In this document: piece by piece, positions 29,338 through 37,625 of the stretch
How positions within the stretch are numbered: the first letter of the stretch is position 1
How the letters are laid out: each line of letters starts with the position of its first letter
Assembly (NCBI GenBank): GCA_963735955.1
Contig: CAVTND010000009.1
Span: forward strand, 1-64,000
Length of the DNA stretch: 64,000 bases
Source: CAVTND01 sp963735955
GTDB taxonomy: Bacteria; Pseudomonadota; Gammaproteobacteria; Burkholderiales; Burkholderiaceae_F
Direction: 5' to 3'
Notes under the pieces: generated by a model
Told to the model about the DNA's origin: nothing
Databases searched by the model: none
The model's input: the letters and a program-made list of their open reading frames with translations, nothing else
Program-made: the position numbers and the translations under genes

Positions 29338-29402
29338 GTTCACTCCGTCGTGACGACGATCTTGCCGGCCACGACGCCAGCGCCCAGGTCGCGCGCCATT
29401 TG
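29338..29402 (-). pseudogene. Possible 3' fragment of a quinone oxidoreductase/zinc ADH
   Basis: On the minus strand the last codons read MARDLGAGVVAGKIVVTTE and then a stop. The GKIVVTT-ending is the usual C-terminal strand of zinc-type alcohol dehydrogenases and quinone oxidoreductases. Nothing upstream on this strand continues it, so it would be a short remnant between CBS and the protease. Confidence 0.25.
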
Positions 29403-29492
29403 CAAGGAGTTCCTTCCGGACGGTTTGCACGGACTTTGCGCAGGAGACGACCGGCTGATCTCAACTTCAAGGTCGGAGTTCGCGGCCATGGT

Positions 29493-30218
29493 TCATGGCT
29501 CGGACAGGGCCAACAAAATGTCGGCATACCAGGCGCAGTTCAGCCCCAGCGCCTCGTCCAGCACCTGATCGCGAGTGCCGAGGTCGATTCGCGACGAATG
29601 AACGCCGAGCAAGGTCCATGGCAATTCGCCAAGCTCGGGCGCGGGGTTTTGCAACAGCACGGGCGCACCACTAGTGCCGCGATGCGTGCGCGCATCAGTC
29701 AGAAAATAGCCACCCCCTTGGAAACGCATACCAAATGACGAGGCGATGACCGCATGGCGCGCGACCGGGAGATGGTGGAGTGTGTCGTGGAAGCCGAGCG
29801 GGAATCCGACAATCGCCAGGGCGGACCCGATCTGAGCGTGCGCAAGTTTCAGGTCGAGGTGCCTTGGGGTAAAGGCACGATAGACCGTCGTCGGCGGCAA
29901 GGCCGCGCGCTCCAGTTCGATCAACGCGACGTCGACATCGCCGCCTGAATCGCTGCCCTGCCGCCAAACACTCTTGCGGTCGCGGTATAGGGGAATCGAA
30001 AAGCCGGTCGAACGGGCCATGTTGGCCGGATCATCGTGTAGCTCGATCTCGATGCGATCAGGGAAATGCTTGCTCGGTTCGTCGATGACGACATGTCGGC
30101 TGGTCACCAGAAACAGGCGCGATCCGCGTTCGAAGAAGAATCCGCTTGCGCCCGTCAAAACCTTCTGCTGCAGAAAGGTGGTGACACGGGCGGCGGTCAA
30201 CAGGACAGGTTCAATCAT
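29493..30218 (-). CDS. Trypsin-like serine protease, cytoplasmic
   Basis: A 241-residue S1-type protease without a signal peptide. The catalytic triad can be placed at His42 (TSRHVV), Asp96 (GDVDVALIEL) and Ser183 (THRGTSGAPV). ATG 30218 is chosen because the family start FxxQKVLTGASGFFF lies just after it; a longer frame upstream adds an unsupported N-terminus. Such short intracellular trypsin-like proteins are common near defence or stress genes, but its neighbours (CBS and a phosphatase) give no clear role. Confidence 0.75.
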   Translation of the reverse strand: MIEPVLLTAARVTTFLQQKVLTGASGFFFERGSRLFLVTSRHVVIDEPSKHFPDRIEIELHDDPANMARSTGFSIPLYRDRKSVWRQGSDSGGDVDVALIELERAALPPTTVYRAFTPRHLDLKLAHAQIGSALAIVGFPLGFHDTLHHLPVARHAVIASSFGMRFQGGGYFLTDARTHRGTSGAPVLLQNPAPELGELPWTLLGVHSSRIDLGTRDQVLDEALGLNCAWYADILLALSEP

Positions 30219-30442
30219 CGGGCATCCAGTGTCTCTCCGGCGGCCACACGAGACGAGGCGAGCATGCGCCCGGTTTGTTGCAAGTACTTCGACGCTGATT
30301 AACTCGGCCAATCAAGCTCAGCCACGCGAGTTCAAGTGTGCTCGTGCAGTCCGCATTGTCGCGCGAAGCCCGTACGGCTCGCGTGCTGGACTTGCAGGGT
30401 GATCGTTTCTAGGATTCGTCGCTTGATCCCGGAGCGACGACC

Positions 30443-30562
30443 ATGGACAGCCAGGAAAAGGCACGCGCGACACAGATTCGCCTGCGACTGGGCACGGCCG
30501 GGGAAGTGGACGCAAAGCTCAAGTTATGGATCAAGCTCGCGTTCGAGGCTTCGGCAACGTGA
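30443..30562 (+). CDS. Possible 39-aa protein coupled to the phosphatase gene
   Basis: ATG 30443 has GGAG eight bases upstream and opens a 39-codon frame, MDSQEKARATQIRLRLGTAG, whose TGA (30560-30562) overlaps the GTG (30559) proposed for the phosphatase as GTGA. A good ribosome site plus a start/stop overlap are stronger evidence than length alone. It is amphipathic and charged; no family is recognised. It could be a regulator or a leader that couples translation. Confidence 0.35.
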   Translation: MDSQEKARATQIRLRLGTAGEVDAKLKLWIKLAFEASAT

Positions 30563-31092
30563 GCCTACTTGCTCGAGTTGCGACTGCAGCACTCGCCGGT
30601 CTTGCCTGCACGGCGCTCGCTGCCCAGACACCGAAGGCGCCCGACAATCTGATTGTCATTTCGGAGCGGATCGTCACTGCTGGACAGCCTTCAGCGGCCT
30701 GGCTGGAGACTCTGAAGGAACAGCGCGTTGACGCGGTCATCTATCTGGCGCCGCCGACAGTGTCGGACGCAGTAGCCAGCGAGGCGCTGATCGTCGGACG
30801 CCAGGGTCTCGTATTCGTCAACATCCCGATCAATTTCAGCAAGCCGACGGAAGCAGATTTCAATACGTTTGCACGCGTCATGGACGCGCTCGAAGGGCGA
30901 CGCGTCCTCGTCCATTGCCAGGTCAACATGCGCGCCTCGGTCATGATGTTTCTGTACCGCGCGGTTCGCGGGAAGGAGGATCCTGCGGCAGCCTATGAGG
31001 CGGTCAGTCGCGTGTGGGTGCCGCATGGTCCCTGGAAGGAGCTGATCCAAACCCAGCTCGCTCAGCACCGGATCGTCTTCGATCCGTTCTAG
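30559..31092 (+). CDS. Exported protein tyrosine/dual-specificity phosphatase-like protein
   Basis: From GTG 30559 the N-terminus is a clean signal peptide (LLARVATAALAGLACTALAA). The catalytic motif HCQVNMRAS near residue 124 keeps the Cys and Arg with four residues between them, as in the beta-lactamase-hydrolase-like (DUF442) phosphatases rather than the five of classical PTPs. A VIYLAPPT segment before it holds the expected general-acid loop region. An in-frame ATG at 30526 would add 11 residues ahead of the signal. Its substrate is unknown. Confidence 0.65.
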   Translation: MSLLARVATAALAGLACTALAAQTPKAPDNLIVISERIVTAGQPSAAWLETLKEQRVDAVIYLAPPTVSDAVASEALIVGRQGLVFVNIPINFSKPTEADFNTFARVMDALEGRRVLVHCQVNMRASVMMFLYRAVRGKEDPAAAYEAVSRVWVPHGPWKELIQTQLAQHRIVFDPF

Positions 31093-31105
31093 CCTTGATC
31101 GTGGG

Positions 31106-31123
31106 CTCGGCGCGCACGCCGAG
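31106..31123. terminator. Stem-loop after the phosphatase gene
   Basis: CTCGGCG-CGCA-CGCCGAG is a perfect seven-base stem with a four-base loop, 14 bases after the phosphatase stop. No T-tract follows, so intrinsic termination is unlikely by itself. Confidence 0.35.
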
Positions 31124-31241
31124 ACTGCCGCTTCGTATCTGGTCACGTCTCGCCGGGGGGCTCAATTTGGCCCGGTGTCGGAGCCGGCCGATTCAAAGGG
31201 CGGCCAAGCAGAGGCTGGTCGTCAATGGGTCCGTGAAAAAG

Positions 31242-31266
31242 TAGTAGCTATTTCAGAATTAGTAGC
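31242..31266 (+). promoter_or_regulatory. Direct repeat upstream of chrB
   Basis: TAGTAGC occurs at 31242-31248 and again at 31260-31266, 18 bases apart start to start, in an AT-rich patch immediately before chrB. Spacing near two helical turns suggests a regulator site or overlapping promoter elements; ChrB is known as a chromate-responsive regulator in other bacteria. Confidence 0.4.
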
Positions 31267-31268
31267 AT

Positions 31269-32216
31269 ATGCTTCCAAGCATGTGGACTGTTCTGTTCCT
31301 GACCCTTCCGGCCCAGCCCAATGCCGTACGCCTGCGCATCTGGCGCGCGCTCCGGGCGCTCGGTTGTGTCAGCCTGCGCGACGGCGCCTACCTGCTGCCC
31401 TCAGAACTGGCGGCGACGCTTGAGGGCATTGCAGCCGAAGTTCGCGAACACGGCGGCACCGCCGATTTGCTCGATCTGAGCCCGCGATCCGATGTGCAGC
31501 GTGCCGAGGTGCTGGCGCAGTTCGACCGCAGTGATCAGTACGCACTGTGGCGCGAGTCACTGCGCAAGCTGCAGGCCACGGTGGCGCAACTCGACGAGAC
31601 CGAAGCTCGCCGCCAGCTGCGCGTCGCGACGGAGGCGCTCGCGGACGTGCGGCGCATCGATTACTACCCGGGGCCGGCCGCGGCCCAGGCCGAGGCCGAA
31701 CTGGCGGACACACGCCGCGCCGTGGATGCGCAGTTTTCGCGCGGTGAGCCGCAGCCCACGCGGGGCGCGATACCGAAGCTCGACGCGCGCAAGTTCCAGG
31801 GCAAGCGCTGGGCGACGCGGGCCCGGCCGTGGGTGGATCGCCTAGCCTGCGCCTGGCTGATTGCCCGCTTCATTGACCGCGAGGCCGAGTTCGTCTGGGT
31901 GGAGGACATCGCGCGCGTGCCGCGTGGCGCGATCGGTTTCGACTACGACGGTGCGCGTTTCACCCATGTCGGTGCGCGTGTGAGCTTTGAAGTGTTAATG
32001 GCGAGCTTCGAACTGGAGGCTGACCCGAAACTGCAGCGCATCGCAGCGGCGGTTCGCTTTCTGGACGCCGGCGGTATTCCGGCGGCCGAGGCAGCCGGGC
32101 TCGAGGCGGTTCTCGCCGGACTGCGCGCGCTGCACGCGAACGATGACCGTCTGAACAAGGCCGCCGGCGCGGTGTTCGACGCCATGTATGCATCGCCGAA
32201 GCCAGATGGCCGCTGA
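31269..32216 (+). CDS. chrB: Chromate resistance protein ChrB (full length)
   Basis: A 315-residue protein with the N-terminal ChrB segment (LPAQPNAVRLRIWRALRALG, predicted DNA-binding) and the C-terminal domain beginning RARPWVDRLACAWLIARFID, with later ARFTHVGARVSFEVL and a HANDDRLNKAA ending. ChrB senses chromate and controls chrA in Ochrobactrum-type loci. ATG 31269 or the in-frame ATG 31281 (MWTVLFLTLPAQ) could be used; the second matches the family start better. It overlaps chrA. Confidence 0.85.
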   Translation: MLPSMWTVLFLTLPAQPNAVRLRIWRALRALGCVSLRDGAYLLPSELAATLEGIAAEVREHGGTADLLDLSPRSDVQRAEVLAQFDRSDQYALWRESLRKLQATVAQLDETEARRQLRVATEALADVRRIDYYPGPAAAQAEAELADTRRAVDAQFSRGEPQPTRGAIPKLDARKFQGKRWATRARPWVDRLACAWLIARFIDREAEFVWVEDIARVPRGAIGFDYDGARFTHVGARVSFEVLMASFELEADPKLQRIAAAVRFLDAGGIPAAEAAGLEAVLAGLRALHANDDRLNKAAGAVFDAMYASPKPDGR

Positions 32217-33540
32217 ACTGGCCCGAGTCGACGCACCTGCCGCTGTCAGCTTTGGCGCTGCGCTGCGCTTCTGGCTCAAGCTCGGCTTCATCAGTTTTGG
32301 CGGACCGGCCGGCCAGATCGCCATCATGCACAGCGAACTGGTCGAGCGCCGCCGCTGGATCAGCGAGCGCCGCTTCCTGCACGCACTGAATTACTGCATG
32401 CTCCTGCCCGGCCCTGAAGCGCAGCAGCTCGCGACCTATATCGGCTGGTTGATGCATCGCAGCTGGGGCGGCATCGTGGCCGGGGCGCTGTTCGTGCTGC
32501 CGTCGCTTGCGATCCTGATCGCGCTGACGTGGATCTATCTGGCGTTCGGCAATCTGCCGCTGGTAGCGGGAATCTTCTATGGCCTGAAGCCGGCGGTCAC
32601 CGCGATCGTTCTGCATGCCGCGCACCGGATTGGCACGCGTGCACTGAAGAACCGCTGGCTGTGGGCGATCGCGGCGGCGGCCTTTGTCGCGCTCTTCTTC
32701 TTCGACACGCCATTTCCGGCGATCGTCGGTGCAGCGGCGCTGATTGGGTACATCGGCAGCCGCGTGGCGCCGGCAGTGTTTGCTGCCGCAAGTCATGAGG
32801 CAGCCACCGCAAACGGCGTGCCCTCCCTGATCGGTGATGACACACCGACGCCAGCGCATGCGCTTTACTCACGCGGTCGCCTGGTGCTGGTCCTGCTGAT
32901 CGGCTTCGCACTGTGGGCAGTGCCCCTTGCGGTGCTGGTCGCAGCAAATGGCGGAGCCAGCACGCTGGCGCAGATGGGATGGTTCTTCAGCAAGGCTGCA
33001 CTGATGACCTTCGGCGGTGCGTATGCGGTGCTGCCCTATGTTTATCAGGGTGCGGTCGAACAGTTCCAGTGGCTGACGGCGGCGCAGATGATCGACGGCC
33101 TTGCGCTGGGCGAAACCACGCCCGGACCGCTGATCATGGTCGTGGCCTTCGTCGGATTTGTCGGTGGCTGGACCCTGCAACTGTTCGGCCCCGATGCAAT
33201 GGCGCAGGCCGGCATCGCGGCAGCCTGCGTGGCGACCTACTTCACCTTCCTGCCAAGTTTCGTGTTCATCCTGGCCGGCGGGCCGCTGGTGGAATCCACT
33301 CACGGCAAGCTCGCCTTCACCGCGCCGTTGACCGCGATCACTGCAGCAGTGGTCGGCGTGATCGTCAATCTGGCGCTGTTCTTCGCCTGGCACGTCCTCT
33401 GGCCGCAGGGTGGCTCCTTCGACTTTGTGTCCGCCGGAATCGTTGTGGCTGCAGTGATCGCGCTGTTCCGCTTCAAGCTCGGAGTCATCCCACTGCTGGC
33501 GATCTGTGCCGCGCTCGGACTGGTGGTCACTCTTCTTTGA
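32206..33540 (+). CDS. chrA: Chromate efflux transporter ChrA (CHR family)
   Basis: A 444-residue, two-domain CHR transporter. Each half has the family signature: FWLKLGFISFGGPAGQIAIM early in the first, and FSKAALMTFGGAYAVLPYV in the second, along with ALNYCMLLPGPEAQQLATYI and GLALGETTPGPLIMV. It exports chromate from the cytoplasm. ATG 32206 overlaps the chrB end; the ATG at 32188 is also in frame. Nothing in the sequence suggests damage. Confidence 0.9.
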   Translation: MAAELARVDAPAAVSFGAALRFWLKLGFISFGGPAGQIAIMHSELVERRRWISERRFLHALNYCMLLPGPEAQQLATYIGWLMHRSWGGIVAGALFVLPSLAILIALTWIYLAFGNLPLVAGIFYGLKPAVTAIVLHAAHRIGTRALKNRWLWAIAAAAFVALFFFDTPFPAIVGAAALIGYIGSRVAPAVFAAASHEAATANGVPSLIGDDTPTPAHALYSRGRLVLVLLIGFALWAVPLAVLVAANGGASTLAQMGWFFSKAALMTFGGAYAVLPYVYQGAVEQFQWLTAAQMIDGLALGETTPGPLIMVVAFVGFVGGWTLQLFGPDAMAQAGIAAACVATYFTFLPSFVFILAGGPLVESTHGKLAFTAPLTAITAAVVGVIVNLALFFAWHVLWPQGGSFDFVSAGIVVAAVIALFRFKLGVIPLLAICAALGLVVTLL

Positions 33541-33551
33541 AAGGAAATGCG

Positions 33552-34460
33552 ATGAATCCCAGCCTGCAGCCCCTACCCTTTGATCCGTCCAATCTGGCGG
33601 GTCTGTCGGCCGCGCTGTTGACCAGCCATCACCAGAACAACTATGGCGGCGCAGTGAATCGTCTTGGTGCACTGCGCGACCAGTTGCGCGGCATCTCGTT
33701 CGAACAGGCGCCGGGCTCTCTCATCAATGGCCTGAAACGCGAGGAACTGATTGCGACCAACTCGATGCTGCTGCACGAGCTGTACTTCGCGGGCTTGGGC
33801 GCCAGTGAAATGCCGCCGCCGATGGCGCTCGCGCTCGAGGCAAGTTTCGGCTCGGTCGAACGCTGGAAATCCGAGTTCGTCGCCATGGGCAAGGCGCTGG
33901 GCGGCGGTTCCGGCTGGGTCCTGTTTAGCTACCAGCCGCGCGAGGGCCGGCTCGTCAATCAATGGGCGGCCGACCACACCCACGCGCTTGCCGGCGGCGC
34001 GCCGATCCTGGCACTGGACATGTACGAGCACGCCTATCACCTCGACTACGGCGCGCGTGCGGGTGACTACGTCGATGCCTTCATGCGCAACATCGGCTGG
34101 GCTGGTGTCTACCAGCGCTATCAGCTCGCCGTCGAAGCGGCCAACCTCGGGATCTTCGCCGAGCGATCCGAAGCGGCAGGAGCGCTGCTGCTCGACGTGC
34201 GCCGCCGCGGCATCTTCGAGCAGGCGACGACGCTGATCGAGGGCGCGCGCTGGCACGATCCGGCGCAGGTCGACACGTGGGCAGCGTCACTTCCCGCTGA
34301 TCGCGAAATCCTTGTCTATTGCGTCTACGGACATGAAGTCAGCCAGGCGACCGCGCTGCGCCTCCGGGCGCGTGGCCTGAAGGCGCGTTCATTGCGCGGA
34401 GGCATCGATGCCTGGCAAGCCGCCGGGCTGGCTACCGTGAAGAAAGGAGATAGCTTATGA
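33552..34460 (+). CDS. Iron/manganese superoxide dismutase - rhodanese fusion
   Basis: A 302-residue fusion. Residues 1-190 are a Fe/Mn superoxide dismutase: LTSHHQNNYGGAVNRL (first metal His), LLHELYF (second), and LALDMYEHAYHLDYG with the Asp and last His. Residues about 195-298 are a rhodanese domain: LLDVRRRGIFEQ, then EILVYCVYGHEVSQATA with the active Cys, then SLRGGIDAW. ATG 33552 follows AAAGGAAATG. It is tightly packed in the chromate operon. Fe-SOD genes (chrC) are known there; fusion to a sulfurtransferase suggests coupling peroxide/superoxide detoxification to sulfur or Fe-S repair during Cr(VI) reduction (inferred). Confidence 0.8.
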   Translation: MNPSLQPLPFDPSNLAGLSAALLTSHHQNNYGGAVNRLGALRDQLRGISFEQAPGSLINGLKREELIATNSMLLHELYFAGLGASEMPPPMALALEASFGSVERWKSEFVAMGKALGGGSGWVLFSYQPREGRLVNQWAADHTHALAGGAPILALDMYEHAYHLDYGARAGDYVDAFMRNIGWAGVYQRYQLAVEAANLGIFAERSEAAGALLLDVRRRGIFEQATTLIEGARWHDPAQVDTWAASLPADREILVYCVYGHEVSQATALRLRARGLKARSLRGGIDAWQAAGLATVKKGDSL

Positions 34461-34909
34461 AATGGGTTACCCGTGAACGGCCCAAGATCGATCGCATCGC
34501 CTGCCCGTGGCTGATCGCGCGCTTCATCGATAGTGAGCCGGAGTTTCTCTACGTCCCTGCTGACCAGGTGCTGGCCACTGCGGCCGCGACCGGGGCCGTG
34601 CCCTACGACATTCCTGGCGTGGAGATGTCACATGACGGTGAGCGCTGCAGCTTCGACGCCTTTCTCGCAAAGCACAGGCTCGACGATCCGGCCCTGCAGC
34701 AACTCGCCGTGATCGTGCGCGGTGCGGACACCTCACGCCTGGAGCTGACGCCGCAGTCGGCCGGCTTGTATGCGCTGTCGCTCGGACTGTCGCACAACTT
34801 CGCCGACGATCACGAGATGTTGCGACACGGCCTCGTTATGTACGACGCACTCTACAGCTGGTGCAAGGCCTGCCAGCAGGAACGCCACAACTGGCCGCCG
34901 CAAGCATGA
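34457..34909 (+). CDS. Second ChrB-domain protein (C-terminal domain only)
   Basis: A 150-residue protein containing only the ChrB C-terminal domain: VTRERPKIDRIACPWLIARF, FDAFLAKHRLDDPALQ and SHNFADDHEMLRHGLVMYDA. The DNA-binding N-terminal segment of full ChrB is missing, so it is probably an enzyme-like or sensor partner rather than a repressor. It overlaps the SOD-rhodanese stop as ATGA, confirming the operon chrB-chrA-sod/rhodanese-chrB2. Confidence 0.85.
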   Translation: MKWVTRERPKIDRIACPWLIARFIDSEPEFLYVPADQVLATAAATGAVPYDIPGVEMSHDGERCSFDAFLAKHRLDDPALQQLAVIVRGADTSRLELTPQSAGLYALSLGLSHNFADDHEMLRHGLVMYDALYSWCKACQQERHNWPPQA

Positions 34910-34933
34910 AGTCAGGATCGTGAAGCCGCCGTC

Positions 34934-35506
34934 ATGAAGCCACTGCATGAACTCGCCACCGCGCGGCTCCGCGTCCGCCGCTTCACGCTGCAGGATGCGG
35001 AAACGGTGTTGCCACTGCTTGACCAGTGTTTCGGGCCGAAGCCGCGCGCAGAGCGCCTGGACTGGCTCGAATGGACCGTGCGCAACTACGTGGCATTGGA
35101 ACGCCTGCACCAGCCGCCCTACGGCGACTACGCGGTCGTGCTGGTCGCCAGTGGGGAACTGATCGGCGCCGTCGGTCTGGTGCCGAGCTACGGACCGTTC
35201 GAACGGCTTCCCTCCTGGAAGGATCAGTCGGGTGACTCGGCCGGCGATCGCGTGACCGCGGAAATGGGACTCTTCTGGGCAACTTCGCCCGCGCAGCGCG
35301 GCCGCGGCTTCGCAAGCGAGGCGGCGCAGGCATTGCTGACGTTTGCGTTCGACGAACTGCAGCTTGCGCGTCTGGTGGCTACGACCGAACACAGCAACAC
35401 GGCGTCGATTGCCGTCATGCGCCGGATTGGCATGAGCATCGAACGCAATCCGAGCTCAGAGCCGGCATGGTTTCAGACCGTGGGAGTGCGATTCGCGCGG
35501 CCGTAA
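34934..35506 (+). CDS. GNAT-family N-acetyltransferase (RimJ/RimL-like)
   Basis: A 190-residue acetyltransferase: TARLRVRRFTLQDAETVLPL at the N-terminus, then AEMGLFWATSPAQRGRGFAS with the acetyl-CoA pyrophosphate-binding R-GxG/A loop, and VATTEHSNTASIAVMRRIGM near the end. Substrate is unknown. It begins 24 bases after the second ChrB gene on the same strand and may be read through from the chromate operon. Confidence 0.8.
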   Translation: MKPLHELATARLRVRRFTLQDAETVLPLLDQCFGPKPRAERLDWLEWTVRNYVALERLHQPPYGDYAVVLVASGELIGAVGLVPSYGPFERLPSWKDQSGDSAGDRVTAEMGLFWATSPAQRGRGFASEAAQALLTFAFDELQLARLVATTEHSNTASIAVMRRIGMSIERNPSSEPAWFQTVGVRFARP

Positions 35507-35689
35507 GCCAGGGGCTGGACCGGACCGCCCGGCCGGCACAATGGGCAGGCCCGCACTTGCGCAGAGTCAAGGCGAGCCCCTAAGCTGCTGATAAGCTGCC
35601 CAAATTAGTGATCGCTGGTGCGAACGCTGCTTGCTTGCGCGGCTACTATCCGTTCGGCAAGCGAAACTTTCCGACCATTGAGTGATTCC

Positions 35690-36148
35690 GTGTTGCGCAA
35701 GTCGAGACGCCTGATCAGCAGCGTGTTCATCGCGGCAATGCTGTTTGCGCAGTACGCCATCGCCGCTCACGCATGCCCGGCGATGATGCTGCTGTCCGTC
35801 CAGGCCGGACCGGCTGACGCGGGCGTATCCGCACCGAACAGCCTGCCCGACGCCGCCTCAACTGTTCCAGATGTGAATGAAGTGCTGGCTGATTCAGCAC
35901 CTTGCTCGCACATGACGCCCTCAGACGAGGCCGGTTCTCCAAATCTCTGTGCCGAGCACTGCAATTACGGTGAGCAGAGTGACCAGAACCAGACGCTGAC
36001 CGTGCCTGCCATGGCGATGGTCAGCCTGTATTGCGTCCAGCCGCCGTCCGACTCAATGCTGCCAGCGCAGTGCGCTGCGGCTTCGAGCGATTCCCTCCTT
36101 GCGGCGTCGCTGCCGCACAGCATCCTGCACTGCTGTTTCCGAATCTGA
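35690..36148 (+). CDS. Cys-rich exported protein of the copper-efflux cluster
   Basis: A 152-residue protein; GTG 35690 (VLRKSRRLISSVFIAAMLFA) starts a signal peptide. Eight Cys, several with nearby His and Met (PCSHM, CAEHCNYG, a final HCCF), suit binding of copper in the periplasm, though no known family motif is recognised. Similar small secreted proteins precede cus operons in related bacteria (recollection). It lies 125 bases before the CusC gene. An in-frame ATG at 35618 would put a hydrophilic leader before the signal and is unlikely. Confidence 0.6.
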   Translation: MLRKSRRLISSVFIAAMLFAQYAIAAHACPAMMLLSVQAGPADAGVSAPNSLPDAASTVPDVNEVLADSAPCSHMTPSDEAGSPNLCAEHCNYGEQSDQNQTLTVPAMAMVSLYCVQPPSDSMLPAQCAAASSDSLLAASLPHSILHCCFRI

Positions 36149-36272
36149 TCTGCCGGAACCCGTTGCGCGTCGAGCCCTGAGGCTCGAGGCACAAACGGCG
36201 CGCGACGCTGTCCGGGCAATTGCCTGATGACAGCGCGGCGTCTGCGACGAGTGATTCGTTCTGGAGGGTCTC

Positions 36273-37605
36273 ATGTCAGTCAGGGTTCTGTCGTACACCG
36301 GTCCGGCGGTGGAATTGCGAGCAAGTTGGTGCGCACTTGTGCTGGCTGTGCTGTTCAGCATGCTTGTGCTGCTGCCTTCGACCACGCGGGCGGATGAGGC
36401 AATCCCGCTTTCTCTTGGGCAGGCGATCGAACTGGCAAAGAGCCGCTCGCAGCTGCTCGTTGCGCAGCAAGCCGCGGCGGCGGCGGCGCGCCAGATGGCG
36501 ATTGCCGCAGGCAAGGTGCCCGATCCCGATTCTGACGGTCGGCGTCAACAACCTGCCGGTCAACGGTCCCGACGCCTGGAGCCTGACTGATGACTTCATG
36601 ACGATGCGCTCGATCGGTGTCATGCAGGAGTTCACTCGGTCAGACAAGCGCACCGCGCGCGCGGCGCGCTATGACCGCGAGGCCGATCTGGCGGAAACGG
36701 GAAGCGTCATTGCGCTGATCAGCATTCAAAGTGGCACGGCACTGGCATGGCTCGACGTCCACTTCAACGAGCGCATCGGGACTTTCCTGCTGGCCCAGCA
36801 GGACGAGGCTGGACTGCAGATCGAGGCCGCTGACGCCGCCTATCGGGCGGCGCGCGGCCCGCAGGCGGATGTGTTCGCCGCGCGCTCGGCGGTCGCGCAG
36901 ATCGAGGACCGTGTTGCACAGAACGACGCCGAGGTCGCCGCGCGCCAGGGCCCGGCTCGCGCGCTGGATCGGCCCGGCTGCATCCAGACCATTGGGCGAG
37001 ACGCCGAGCGCGGATTCGATCGGCCTCGATCTCGCAGCAGCTGGATGCGCAGCTCGCACACCACCCGCAGATCACGATGTTGTCCAGGCAGGAAGAACTG
37101 TCACTGGCTGAGGCGGAGATCGCGCGAGCCAACAAGCAGGCGGACTGGAGCGCGGCGCTGATGTACAGCCAGCGCGGCCCCAGTTACTCCAACATGATCT
37201 CCGTGAACTTCTCGTTTCCGCTGCAATGGGATCAGAAGGACCGGCAGGACCGAGAGGTGGCGGCCAAGCTCGCCTTGGTTGACCAGGCGCGAGCGCAGCG
37301 TGAAGAGACCTTGCGTGATCACGTCGCCGAAGTGCGGGTCATGGTGCTGGAGTGGCAAAGCAAGCGGCAGCGTCTCGCACGCTACGACAGCACTTTGATC
37401 CCGCTGGCCGCAGAACGAACTCGCGCCGCCTTGTCCGCGCTATCGCACCGGCAGCGCTGCACTCAGCAGCGTGCTCGAGGCACGAAGGAACGCCATCGAC
37501 GTCGGTGTCGAGCGTCTCCGCCTCGAGCTGGAGAGCGCACGGCTGTGGGCCCAACTCAATTTCCTGACTCCGCGTAATGACGGCGCTGCGAAGGCGATCC
37601 GCTAG
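36273..37605 (+). CDS. cusC: CusC/TolC-type outer membrane efflux protein (frameshifted)
   Basis: ATG 36273 begins with a signal peptide (VLLPSTTRADE). Coding continues through SLGQAIELAKSRSQ and, after shifts near 36535, 36940 and 37045, the alpha-hairpin segments of a TolC family channel (for example LTVGVNNLPVNGPDAWSL and QEELSLAEAEIARANKQADW); a final shift near 37435 gives YRTGSAALSSVLEARRNAID and the stop at 37603. About 440 residues after correction. It would be the outer membrane part of a CusCBA copper/silver exporter. The multiple +1 shifts look like consensus error. Confidence 0.75.
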
Positions 37606-37625
37606 CTCGACCGATGGAGAACGAC

